Positions 1-11,749 of a stretch of 24,494 nt of DNA are shown in pieces. Origin of the DNA: Conidiobolus incongruus B7586 (taxonomy: Eukaryota > Entomophthoromycota > Entomophthoromycetes > Entomophthorales > Conidiobolaceae); contig JNEM01011839.1 in assembly GCA_000697335.1 (NCBI GenBank), forward strand, positions 1-24,494. The letters run 5' to 3'. Both the position numbers and the translations under genes were made by a program. The notes beneath the pieces are model-generated. The model was not told where the DNA came from. It searched no databases and worked only from the letters and a program-made list of their open reading frames with translations. Within the stretch, counting starts at the first letter, position 1. Each line of letters begins with the position of its first letter.

Positions 1-89
1 TATTTTTTATATTTTAAAAAATATATTTTTTTGATTACAAAAAATTCCTATTATTTAAATTACAAAGTAATAACAACATAAATTGAATT

Positions 90-105
90 TATATATATAT
101 ATATA
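90..105. repeat. (TA)8 microsatellite
   Basis: Eight uninterrupted TA dinucleotides are read directly. This is ordinary for such an A/T-rich spacer. Confidence 0.9.
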
Positions 106-716
106 AATTGATGGGAAATAATCTTGTTAATTATTTAAAAAACTATGATTACCACATTAAATTGAGAAGTCATATTGGGAACACTTATTAAACTAGGTGG
201 TTATATTCCTTTCTATCACTGAGTTATTCTTATCCATAAAAATCAATAATAAAAGCTGATATAAAATTATCACAGATAAACTAATAAATATATCTCTTTT
301 ATTTTTATTTCAAAAATATCTAGTCTTTAAATTTTTTTCATAACCTTCACTAAAGTCTTGGGCTGTGATGAATATAAAATAATTATTTTATACAAAGAAC
401 TTAATCTATAATAAGCCATTTGCACTTGATTTGGTGAACTCCATTAATTTTCCATAACTCTGTGGTAACCTGTTATTTACCACTAGTGATTCCCTGCTTA
501 AGCTTTTAAAGTCTATTTCCTCCCACAATTATAATTGTCAAAATATATAAACTATATTTATAATTAAATAATTTCATAATATAAATTATTTATAAAAAAT
601 AATAATCAAATATTGATTGTTAGAAGAAAATTAATAATATCTTTTCATTAGAATTTTGCTTGATATAATATATATTCTTGATTCAAATTGTGTAAATATA
701 TATATATTATTAAAAA

Positions 717-753
717 TTTAGAGTAACAGTAAAGAATATCAATTTTAGTTATA
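717..753 (+). repeat. Short dispersed repeat, copy 1 (second copy near 2515)
   Basis: The 21-mer starting here (TTTAGAGTAACAGTAAAGAA plus T) recurs at 2515-2535 with two differences. Both copies are followed within about 10 bases by TAGTTAT. No terminal inverted repeat or open frame is attached, so the source is unknown. It may be a small remnant of a dispersed element or simply chance in A/T-rich DNA. Confidence 0.35.
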
Positions 754-2514
754 CTGAGTAGTCTATTGAAATTAATATCGAAATTCTCAAATATTAATTA
801 GTGAAAATCTATTTTAAGATTAATATCAAATTTAAGTAATAATACCAAATATACTGAGCAAGGTAGAGTACTCAAAAATGCAAATTAGTAAAATCAATTT
901 TTTATAAAAATAATTTTGAAATATAGCAGATTGTATGAGATATTGCAAATTTCTTAAAATTTTAACTGAAAATAAATGTAATAATTTAATTCTATGATAA
1001 ATTCATTTCGATATAATAAATTATTTAAAAAATTTTAATTAATAATTGAAAAAATTTGATATATTACCTCACGATCAAAAAATTAAGAAATTTTTTAATT
1101 TTCAATTATTCAAAGAAATTATTAGTTTGAAATAATATATATAGAAAATAAATAGAAAAATATATAGCTCTACACTAAATATATATAAATTGATGTATAA
1201 TGTTTTTTTATTAAAAAATTATATTTTGAGTAATAATTTTTTAATCTAATCTTATTTCAATTAAATATTAATGATCAAAAGTTATTTATTTTAGTATTAT
1301 CAAAACTTAACCATAAACTTCTTAAATTATATATAATTTAATAACAGCTTATAAAAATTAACCTTTGTTTAAATATAATATTTATTAATAGGTAAATTAT
1401 TTTAATATTATAAGCCAAGTAATTTAAAATCTGTTCAATTCTTAAAAATAATTTTATTCATTTTTATTATAAATTTTAATAAAATAAATAATATATCAAA
1501 AAATACCTTTTTTTAATTTAAGAGTTACCAACATAAATTTATATAAGTTACATAAGTATATTATATATATTACTGTTTATCTTGCTTTTATTAATAAAAA
1601 TATAAAATAATTAATATATAATATAATCAAAATTTTAAATAGAAACTAGAGTAAATACATTTAATTAAAATTATTATAATATAATAAAAACTAAACTCTG
1701 TATTATAAATTATTAATCTTTTTATGAAATTTTTGATTAAAATATAAATAAATTGATAAGTTAAACTAAAATAATACTTTGTATGATTTTTAAACTATAA
1801 ATATTTTATTTATAAATATACTAGTGTTTTCCTGGGACAAGGTTTATTCAAGTTAAATCAAATAAAAACAAGTTTAGATTCGCATCTCTTTTTTTGTCTT
1901 AGGTCTGTTTAGGTTATTTATATTCATATAATTATATAATTCAGGATATATATAAGAATAGAACATAAGTGTAAATGGAGGTTGCATTAATAATTACAAT
2001 TAGAGATTAGTTTAAATAGAAATAGCATTGGATTAGGCATAAATGTCTTTAATAAATGAATATTAAAAATATTAATAAACAATAATATTAATATATAATA
2101 TTTTTTTTATTTTTTAAATTAATTAATGGTTTTAAAATAATTTAAATAAATATATTATTTTACATAATAATTACAAAATATACAAAATTAAAGTAAAAAA
2201 ATTTAATAATTAAAAAAAGCTATTATATATAATATATTTACTAAATTATAACATATATAACTATAATCACTTTTAGAAATTAATAAATTAGTTTCCAAGA
2301 TTGGCAATTTATATAAAAAATTTAATTAGTTTATAAATTATAATATTTTAGTTTTTAATAAAAATTATTATTTTTAATTATTGATAATTTGCCAAAAATA
2401 TAGCAAAATAATTCATAATAAAAGAGTATATTCATTTTATAATATTGTTTTATATTTATAATTTATATATTAAATTGTTTATTTATTTTCAATTTAAAAT
2501 CTCATTACTTAAAA

Positions 2515-2551
2515 TCTAGAGTAACAATAAAGAATTTAATATAGTTATTTC
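2515..2551 (+). repeat. Short dispersed repeat, copy 2
   Basis: Second copy of the motif at 717 (TCTAGAGTAACAATAAAGAA plus T), about 1.8 kb away in the same orientation. Similarity fades after about 35 bases. Confidence 0.35.
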
Positions 2552-3271
2552 ATCAATTTATTAAATTTTATATTAAATGATGGGGAAAATCTAACCCCTA
2601 ACCTTAAGAACTTATGATATTCTAGAAATTCCATATTATATACCTCCTTTTAATAAGATTGAATAATTAAACCATTCAACTTTACTTTTTCTTTTATATT
2701 TTATTAATCATTTTAGCTGTTAGCTTAATATTTTGTACCTTTTTAAAGGATTCCTTGCAATGGGTGAGTTTACTCCCGAATCACAAATCAAAATCTTATC
2801 AATATAATAATTAATTTCAGGTTAACTTGGAATATATGTAATTGTAATTTAAAGACAAAATACATAGCTCAATTAATTGATAAATAAAATACAGTTGATT
2901 ACTATTTTAAAAATCAAACATTGGTAGTGTAGTGTTAAAATAAATAAAAAATATATAAGATGAATATTGAAAAATTAATTTTAATTATTTTTCATTGAAA
3001 ATTTATTAATTTGGTACTTTTTATTGCAACATATAATAATGAATTTTACTAGTTATCATGAATTGATAAATATTAGAAAACTATTAAATAAGTAATTGTT
3101 ATTATTATCTAATATAATAATAGCATAATTGAATAAATTTAATACAGGGGTATGATTCAATAATAGATTGTATTATTTATTTGGCAATCTAATGTTGAAT
3201 TTAGGAAATACTAGTGTCAATATACTTTTTCGATATTTTATGAGAAAAATTTGTAATCTAAATCTCTTTCA

Positions 3272-3480
3272 GGATGCTTTTTGGATGATCTTGAATCACG
3301 AAGTGATCTTATCCTTAAAATTCAACTCTTAAATTGCTTTTTGAATGCAAAAATCAGTCAATTTAATTTTTACCTCAATTTATTCATTTCCAATTTAGTT
3401 TACTATTAAACAAATCAATCCCTGAAATAGACCTTTCATATGATGATATCCATAAAATTCCTTATATAGCTAGATTTTAA
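3272..3480 (+). pseudogene. Possible decayed exon, perhaps from a fungal transcription factor
   Basis: A pyrimidine-rich acceptor (CTCTTTCAG, ending at 3271) is followed by an open stretch to a TAA at 3407-3409. The adjoining frame then stays open from 3406 to 3477. The region is less A/T-rich than its flanks. The first piece contains LLNCFLNAKISQFNFYLN, which loosely recalls the hydrophobic middle-homology region of fungal Zn2Cys6 transcription factors. The second piece reads IPEIDLSYDDIHKIPYIARF. No zinc cluster is visible, so the family is a guess. One frame change and no start codon argue for a relic rather than a live gene. Confidence 0.25.
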
Positions 3481-4271
3481 GTATTCTTATACCCGTATAT
3501 TATTAAAAACAATTAAATTTTATATATTCTTGTCAATTCTAGTGATAACTGATATTAAAAATAAGCAGATTTTCTTTAAATATTGGGATTTAATGGTTAA
3601 ATATAAATAGATTTTAATTCTCATGTAAAAACCCAATCAAATCAATAGATTCCACTATTTTTGTTGAAATGTGTGACGCGAATTGTAAACTCTTGAATTT
3701 ATGGTGTTATTTTTAAATACGCTATTAGTTCATCAAATTTTATCCAATTTAACAATCAATTTCTAAAAAATAATATTCATAAGTGATTGTTATTGTAAAA
3801 TCCAAAATATCTATTATCGCAAATTACCCAATTTAAATAAAAGGATAGGTCAAAATATATTAAAATGTGTCTAATTATATTTAGTAAGATAAAAGTGGAA
3901 AAAATGAGTACTAAATATTATTGTTTAAATATAAATAAATAAAATATCATATCAATATAGATGAAATACAAATAATTGAGAATTAATGTAATTATCCTAT
4001 TAGAGATTCTTTTATAATAGAGATTTTGTTAATTGAATTTTATTATTTAACAAGCCTAGATTTACTCATCACACGAATTCCCAATTTCAAGTATTATTAT
4101 TCAATCAGTCAAATTTATATAACAATTGATTACTCAATGAAACATTACTCTTTTACATTCATTAAATACTATTAAAAATATTACATTTATGAACTGGTCT
4201 TCTATCATTATCTAATCATTATTCATCAAAATAAATAATCTAAAGTATATTCAGTTAATATACTTGAATAC

Positions 4272-7200
4272 ATGATGAAATCTAAAAATCCATTAAAAGA
4301 TATCACTTTTCAAGGTATTCAATACTAAATTTTATTAAAAATATTGGTTACTAAATTTATTTTAGAAAATAATACTAATTCAAATATCACTTATCAAACT
4401 CAACAAAATATTGAACCAATAATTCCTCAACTAGAAATCAATACTGTTCCTCCTATTCCTCCAAAACGAAAACCTTCTGAACATAGTCTTAAATATATTT
4501 CTAGTATAAATTCTCTTAAAGCGAGCTCAACTGAAAATATTCACAACGATAATTTAATTTCAAGGCTAAATAATGATTCTCCAGGAGCTTCAACGCCCAA
4601 TACTCCATTGGCCAATTCAATACCTAGTTTAAGTTGGCTTGATCGGAATAGACTTGAACCTTCAGGTTAGAATATTAATATATAATTGATTCTATTTACT
4701 AATTCTTTAAAAATAGTGGATGTCATACATTCTTTAGAATTTTATCAATCCTATGATTCACCGACATTTACTGCTAAATTTCCACTTAATGCTTCACCTA
4801 TATTAGAATTTCCTAATAATTCCAAAGATCCTCTCACTTTTTGTGTAGATCAATCCTCAACTAATAGAGTGAATCCAAGTAAAATGTTACCCAAGATAAG
4901 ACCACAAAATTGGTTGGAATTAGAATTGGATATAATAATTACATTAAGACTTGAACCTCAAGAAATCATCAAAAGGCCTTTTATTCACCCAAGTCCTGAA
5001 AATGAACAAGACCTCGAAAAAGATGCAATTTGCCCTATCCACAATAATTATCATTGGTTTTTACTTCACACAGATAGCGAACCAAGTGTAGAGGAAACCT
5101 TAAATAGTTGGGTTAATTGTTTGAATGATAATAAGGTATTACCATAAATTAATTTTATAATCAAAGTAATATATTGACCAATTTTCTTAGGATTTTACTT
5201 TACCAAACCTCTACCCCATTCACCCTACACAAATTGAGAATAAACCTAATTTATTCAAATGGTCTTGGAACTGGAATCACTTAACAAATCCTTCATGCCT
5301 GTTTGTTGGTCACAAAAATCTTTGTACAGTAAGGTGTTATTATAATTAATTTGATATTTGTTTTATTAATTTTATCTTCAGCTGATCAAAGTTCCTATCA
5401 ATCCACCTTTCAGGGTATTACCTGTGGTAAGTTTTGCATTTTGGACTGAAGCAGCCCCAACTCGACCAAGAAGAAGAACATTGCTTGAGATATCCTCCCC
5501 AAGAGGGAAATCAGCATCCACTCCGCATATTTTATCAGATCTTCAATATAATCAACCATCCAATCTTAAGTTAATCAACAAGGCAAATAATAATAATAAT
5601 GCTCATGCATCATCTCTCAGTAATAACCAAACTACTTCAAACGAAACTTCCCACAAAATCCCTAATGGAAGCGAAGAATCCAGTAACGAATATAAAGATC
5701 AACTCAATCAACTACCTGGGATCACACCAAATCCTTCTCCTCCTAGTATAGACTCATTATCTCATATGCCTTCCAGTTTAGACTTTGTTGAGGATGAAGA
5801 TCTAGTTATAGAAAATTATAGTACTGAAGACGGTCCTGTCTTCAGAGCAACAATATCACAACTGGAAAAGAAAATCTTTTCTTTTAAACAGGATATCAAA
5901 AAAATGATTAAGTTGGGTCAAGAGGTTATCGATACCCGCAAGGCAGCTATGTCTGCAGAATCTGAATTCCATAACTCACTTTGTACCTTACCTGCTATAC
6001 GTCCCCTGGTAACAACATATCTACGGGAAGCATCTGAATCTATTGCTGGATATGAAACTCATTGGATGGAAAACTTCCAATCATTAATCTTAGATCCTCT
6101 CAACAATCTATATGAGCACGATATCAAGCTAGCAGAAAGTAAAAAAAAGAGTTTTGAACAAACGTCGGACGATTTCTATAGCTTTTTAAACAAATATCTT
6201 GCAGCAAAAAATAAGAATAATAAGCAAAATTTTTCTGAAGCTAAATATAATAACCGTCGAAGGATATTTGAATTGAGTAGATTCGATTATTTTAACTATT
6301 TATCAGAGCTAAGAGGTGGTGGAAAAGATCAAGACCTTTTGAATTTATTTACTATTTATTCCGAAACACAATATACCCATTATAGCAATATACATAGATC
6401 GTTAGCCAGATTACATGATAATCTCTTAGACTTGGATAAAAAGATTTCACAATCTAATCATATCTTGATGCTCCAACGTAAAGATAGGAAGAAACAAAGG
6501 CAAGAAATTGATGCTTCGATTCCAGAGATTCGTGAAACCGATTTAAATGTTTATAGATCATCTTATGTCCCTAACCCAATTTCGAATTCAAATGGACTCG
6601 ATAGTCAAAAACCAGATCCCAGTCAAAAGTTTAAAGGAATTCGAGATCTACAAATGAGTAACCGAGAAACTACATTGGCTATTGGTCGCAAACGAGAAGG
6701 CTTTTTATTTACACCTTCCAAAACATCCAGTGCTTCTAATGTTTTGGATAAAAATTTGGGAATCAATAATTCCTTCCACAAGAAATGGTGCGTTCTATCC
6801 GGGGGATATCTCCATGAATATAGTAATTGGAAGCGACAGCTTGAATCCAATACTGAGCCCATTTCACTTCAATTTTCTACTGTTCGAGTTGCAAGTCAGC
6901 TTAGTAGACGATTTTGCTTTGAAATTGTCACACCCAAGTTCAAGAAAATATATCAAGCCATGTCAGAAGAAGATATGTTAAATTGGATCTCGTGTATATC
7001 AAACTCGATTGAATCTCTTTGGAATGGTACTGGATCATCTGACGATATTAGATTCAAGGAAAAGAATAATGCTCACAAGCATAAAAGTACAACTTCTACA
7101 ATAGCGACTCAAAATTCACACTCAGGTGAGGCTGAAGTTGATGAAAAATCAGATAATCATCAAATTACTCTAATTGAGAAGCTCCGACAAATAGATCCAT

Positions 7201-8894
7201 CAAATAACATTTGTGCGGATTGTGACTCTTCCAACCCTGATTGGTGCTCTATTAACTTTGGTATTCTTTTATGTATAGAATGTTCAGGATTACATCGCAG
7301 TTTGGGAACTCATATTACCAAAATTCGATCCTTAATTCTAGATGTAACAACATTTACTCCTGATTTAGTTGCAATGATAGAATCCATTGGTAATGGCCGA
7401 GCTAATCTATTCTGGGAAGCTTGCATGGATGAAAACAAAGGATTTGTAGAGCCATCCGGAGAGAAGTGGGTTAAACCCATTATCTCTGATGATAGAGGGT
7501 TAAAACTAAAGTTTGTTAAAGCCAAGTATATTGATCACAAATTCGTTGACAGGTCATTACCCCCTATTGATGATTTGAATGTTTTTAAAAATCTTGTTAA
7601 TGTTCCTGCTGAGCACTACCATGCTACTCAGTCCCTCTATCAAGCTTGCTTTAAATACGATTTAATTGCAGCATTTAAGTATATTATTTTGGGTGGTGTA
7701 GTGAATAGTTTTTGTAATATTGATCCTGACCATGATGCTTATTCATTATCTGATTCAGGACCTGTCTCCCCTCTACAATTAGCTTTATTTAGTAGAATAC
7801 TCAATTCGAATGATGAAAACTCTGTTTCAGATCGTCAGTTATATATATTACCTGAATTATTGATTCAAAATGGTGCCAATGTCAATGAATTGAATCCAAT
7901 CAATCAAAAAACGGTATTACATCACGCAGCTCGTTCCAACAACATATCCATGGTTAAGTATTTAATATCAAAGGGAGCTGATCCTGCGTTACCTCTAAAT
8001 AATCCTAATCAATGGCCCAATAGCTTGACCACAGATCCGGAATGTCAAAATATTCTCAGTGAAGTCACTATGGGTTCTAGCAATTCATCAACGTCTAAAT
8101 CTACTTCTGTGCAATTCAGAGTTACTCCCAACATTAATGGAAAGAGCCATATATCTATGCCCCCTTCTAGTCATAGTGCCGAATCACAAAACATAGTATC
8201 CAGTTTAGGTGTACTATTAGAAGGTCAAGCTGCTTCTAATGATAAACAACTACGCTTTAAAGCACCTAGCTCGCCTGCTTCTCCCCATTCAAGATCCTAT
8301 TCGCTTCAGCCTCAACTCCTGTCTAGTTCACGTAATCGACACTCTGACCCAACTGATCTAGTTGAGAGTCCAAAGTATTTTATCACTGAAACTGGAGGAG
8401 TGAGTCAATCTTCATCCAACAAATCTTCTCCTTCGGATTTAAAAAATACAAATAACTTGAAAACTAATTTCAAGGAATTTAAAAACCAAATTAATCATTT
8501 TACTCAATCACATCATGCGATTCATAAAACGAAAGATGCTGATGATAATGGGTTTAGACCTGGTAGAAATTCCATTTCTCACGACCGTTCTACTTCCAGA
8601 ATACCTACTAAACCTCCTACTAAATTCGTCAGATCTAAAACCCAATCCAATATCCACACTAATAACATGACTGATTTGGATGAATCCTCGGGTTTCTCTG
8701 CTACTAATGATCTGAACACTTCAGATATGTCCACATCCGACCAGAGCCAAATGATACTCTCCCATTCCCTTCCAGCATCTTCCCTTCTCACTCAACTTGA
8801 CGAAAAGTTAGAGCAAGCAGGTTCTGGATTCAAGCGACCTGTCCTCAAATTACCCTCCTCAATATTAGGTAAAATCAAGAAAATTTCCAAATAA
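4272..8894 (+). CDS. csx2: Csx2-type Arf GTPase-activating protein (BAR-PH-ArfGAP-ankyrin)
   Basis: A five-exon model gives about 1470 aa: 4272-4314, 4366-4665, 4717-5135, 5191-5328 and 5382-8894. The introns (51, 51, 55 and 53 nt) are GT-AG and keep frame, and the first two carry TACTAA branch-like sites. Residues 43-50 are a PxxP-type motif (PPIPPKRK). Residues 115-325 resemble the N-terminal beta-rich region of fungal Csx2 proteins and end in VSFAFWTEAA. A BAR/arfaptin-like helical region spans about 451-667 and a PH domain about 736-848. The ArfGAP zinc finger is C911-x2-C914-x16-C931-x2-C934-x4-R939, with the arginine finger intact. Ankyrin repeats cover about 1049-1177, followed by a Ser-rich tail with a basic end. 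The family stimulates GTP hydrolysis on Arf at curved endosomal or Golgi membranes. The start rests on a 43-nt first exon with tandem ATGs at 4272 and 4275. Confidence 0.93.
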
Positions 8895-9148
8895 TTATTG
8901 TATACATAATTTCAACTCTGAATTTGGAACCTTTCCTCCTTGAAACACCCTTTTTGTTAATAGTTTAGTTAATTTGTTTTCTTTTAATCTTTATTTAATA
9001 AATTTTATTTATATTGATATCAATCAATTCATTTTAATGGATCTAATTCCAATTAGTATAATCAATTTATGGTAATATGTTTGATGTTCTATTGATAAAT
9101 ACTTGAATTCCAAAATATTATTAACAGAATAATTTAATTCAAGTATAG

Positions 9149-9488
9149 TTAATTCAAAAATTAAGATATATGTGTCTAGATTTCACTGATAATTTTTTTA
9201 ATCATCAACATTCACTTGCTACAAAGGCTTTGATTCTGATAACTGGTCCAATGTTCATATTTATCCTTAAATTTTGACTCCTATTTAGCTTGATTATCGG
9301 ACGTGTTTATTTATCCTCAATTTTAATTGCTCCTAGTTATCCCTTTACATTTCTATTTTAGGAATAGAAGAGCATTTTATACATTATATTGAACAACCAA
9401 TATTATTGTCTACAAACATAAATTTTCCAGCATTTTCTATCATAAAAAATGCCAAAATTGGAACCATTTGGCTATTTTAAAACATTAT
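9149..9488 (+). pseudogene. Possible decayed multi-pass membrane protein (7TM C-terminal part?)
   Basis: The frame is open from 9149 to a TGA at 9275, continues in the same frame to a TAG at 9359, and an adjoining frame is open from 9354 to 9488 with one further stop. The peptides are strongly hydrophobic: a segment ATKALILITGPMFIFIL, then LLFSLIIGRVYLSSILIAP, then a basic run FRNRRAFYTLY. The order (two helices, then an NRRxF-like basic segment) recalls TM6, TM7 and helix 8 of rhodopsin-like receptors. A/T-rich DNA easily encodes hydrophobic peptides by chance, so the family call is weak. The broken frames mean it cannot be functional as it stands. Confidence 0.25.
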
Positions 9489-9554
9489 TAATGGTACAAT
9501 AAGTTCAGTATATATTGTATAAACTGAAAAGGTTTATAGTTACAAACCTCTACC

Positions 9555-9647
9555 ATGTATTCTTATACTCTCATATTCTTTATAACCGTTGCATCTATTA
9601 ATATGCTTAGTTTTCTATTGATGTTTCGAATTAATAAATCTGAATAA
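9555..9647 (+). CDS. Tiny hydrophobic reading frame with signal-peptide character
   Basis: This 30-codon frame starts MYSYTLIFFITVASINM, which looks like a signal peptide or single membrane helix. A TATAAA lies at 9518-9523, about 37 bases upstream of the ATG. No good donor site extends it into a downstream exon and no homolog is recognised. It could be the first exon of a lost secreted protein, a real micropeptide, or chance in A/T-rich DNA. Chance or relic is more likely. Confidence 0.15.
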   Translation: MYSYTLIFFITVASINMLSFLLMFRINKSE

Positions 9648-9807
9648 TAAGATTTATTTCCTCTAAACTTGATTTTAAACACCGCTTAACTAGATCATCA
9701 GCATTTTTTCATATGAGTAATATTAAAATGGATCAAGTATTTATCCAATATTAAAATAGAAATTTTAATATATTTTATAGAATACAATTTGAAAAAAAAT
9801 TGATTAT

Positions 9808-9847
9808 ATTCAAATATTCAAATATTCAAATATTCAAATATTCAAAA
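9808..9847 (+). repeat. ATTCAAAT tandem repeat, five units
   Basis: Four perfect head-to-tail copies of ATTCAAAT are followed by a fifth ending in ATTCAAAA. It is a simple minisatellite in non-coding spacer. Confidence 0.9.
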
Positions 9848-11663
9848 GGTATATTTTTTATACTTGACAAAATAACTCATTAATAAAAACTCAATATTAG
9901 AAACAACGATAAGCGTTTCCAATACCCAAATAATCAAATACCAAACCTTCTAAATTTATAATCAAATATTTAAATTAAACAAATTATCAATTGTTGTTAA
10001 ACAATTCTTGAATTAATTATTTTATGCAAAATTAATTGAATGTTGAAATTAATGTACCCCCAATTTTCTAATTCTAAAAAATGTCAAAATTTTTCCAAAT
10101 TAACTTCATTCTATTATGAACTTGAGATTGTTGATATGAGAGCAAGTATAATTTCAACTAAGTTATCAGGAATTGCACTCAATTCATTATTTACAAAATT
10201 TTGGGGATTTAACATAATCATATGATTTATAGTTATTATATTCATTAATATTTAAAATATTAAAACTTCCACTGACACAGAATTTACTAACTTAAATTAT
10301 AGTTAAACCTAAGTCGACATGCTTAACAATTGCCACATGTTCGTACTTAGTTAAACTTAGCATAAACAATAGTAATTTAGCCTAAAATACCTCATATATC
10401 GATATATTACGAACTTTATCTCAATGATGAAAATTGAATATAATTATAAATCAGGAATTATACTTCCCATCGTGATTTATGCAAGATATTCAATATAATA
10501 CTTATATATCAAAGATATATGCTTTAAAATTCATAATTTTTACAAAATATTTATTATAATTACTAAAATATTTGTTTATTTTAATATATATAAATTTCTG
10601 CATATTATAACTAGCGGCACTTTTTTATTGAATATGTAAATAATACTTTATTCTGCAATCTATTTATATTTTTTTTTAAAATATTTAACAATCTTTGCAA
10701 TGATGTTTAACTTATCGGTAATTTGTAAATTTCTGATTATATTGAATTTATTTTTTTAATAGTTGGAATACATGATAATAATAATAATGTATTAATTATA
10801 TTTTAAATTCTTAGATCTATATAAAATGATTAAATATTCAAGTATTCTATAAATTATCAATATTATTGGATAATATTGCTTTTAGCTATTTATTTCAATT
10901 GATAAGTTCCCCCATGTTCCAGACAATAATCCCTGGTATCATATAATAGTATTTGCACAGTTGAAGATGTTACAATTTATATCGGATTTTAGTGTTTTTT
11001 AATACAAAGAAGTTTCAACATAACTGATACCGCAAATAATTAAACTAAAATGACCAGTTTTAACACCTTAAACTCTCAAAATTTTATTAAAAATTGATCT
11101 ATATTTAACACACTAATATATAATAAGTAATAAATTCAAAACTATAATTTATAAAAAATTACTCAAAAATGATAATAATGACCAACCACAAACTATTGAA
11201 TATAAAAACATTTAATTTATTAGAGTGTTGAATTGAGTAAATTTGGGTATTAGTGCCAATTGGCTAAGGGTTGGTGTAGTAAACCTCTATTTGATATTGG
11301 ATTGGAAATTCGTACATATTTTGATACTTAACTATTTATAATAGTAGATGATTGATATTAGTTTTGAAGCAACTAATTAAGTATTTTGTATATATTCTTG
11401 ATTCACTTTTAAAACATATCATATATCAAAATAAATGACTAGGTGGACAACAGCAATGAATATATTGAACACCAATTGATTGAAAAATAGTGCATTTCAC
11501 TAAATTTCATAATCAGTGGCGCCAACTTGATTATTAATTTTCACACTTAAGCTCAATATTATCCAAATTAGAAAGTTTCAAAGTTGTTACTTTGTTAGAT
11601 TACTCTATTTTACTTTTTTTGATATGTTTTTTGCCACTTTCCATTATTTGAAATTTAAATTAA

Positions 11664-11671
11664 TATAAATA
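11664..11671 (+). promoter_or_regulatory. TATA box of the Opy2-like gene
   Basis: TATAAATA lies 85 bases upstream of the chosen ATG at 11749. The two secreted-protein genes have TATA-like sites at comparable distances (86 and 51 bases), which supports a single-exon model with a short leader. Confidence 0.5.
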
Positions 11672-11734
11672 CACTTGATTGGAATGGTTTTATAATATTT
11701 TACTTATTTTATAGTGTTTGGTAAATTGGTGTGA

Positions 11735-11749
11735 ATGAAATTGGATTGA
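11735..11749 (+). promoter_or_regulatory. Four-codon upstream reading frame overlapping the main start
   Basis: ATG AAA TTG GAT TGA ends in a TGA that shares its last base with the chosen ATG at 11749 (TGATG). If the leader begins downstream of the TATA box, ribosomes would meet this frame first. Termination-reinitiation could then lower or regulate output. The arrangement is seen directly; the regulatory role is inference. Confidence 0.35.

Larger units (their letters stand above)
1..4271. other. A/T-rich gene-poor spacer with scattered coding-like islands
   Basis: No intact gene was recognised here on either strand. Most of the stretch is low-complexity A/T, including a (TA)8 run at 90-105. 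Three less A/T-rich islands (about 383-547, 2596-2820 and 3272-3480) hold short broken reading frames and are listed separately or as findings. The last 300 bases form the 5' region of the ArfGAP gene. No tRNA or rRNA was recognised. Confidence 0.6.
8895..11663. other. Spacer between ArfGAP and Opy2-like genes
   Basis: It begins with the 3' flank of the ArfGAP gene, which has an AATAAA at 8997-9002. No intact gene was recognised. It contains an ATTCAAAT tandem repeat, a possible decayed membrane-protein region (9149-9488), a tiny hydrophobic reading frame (9555-9647) and coding-like scraps near 10886-11002 and 11224-11334. The rest is plain A/T-rich sequence. Confidence 0.6.

Noticed and set aside
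2596-2612. TAACCCCTAACC resembling telomere repeats
   Set aside because: Only about two imperfect units; not an interstitial telomere tract.
10040-10225. 61-codon frame starting MLKLMYPQFSNSKK
   Set aside because: No TATA box, no domain, no signal peptide and no gene-like composition along its length. Chance at this size is likely, though a relic is possible.
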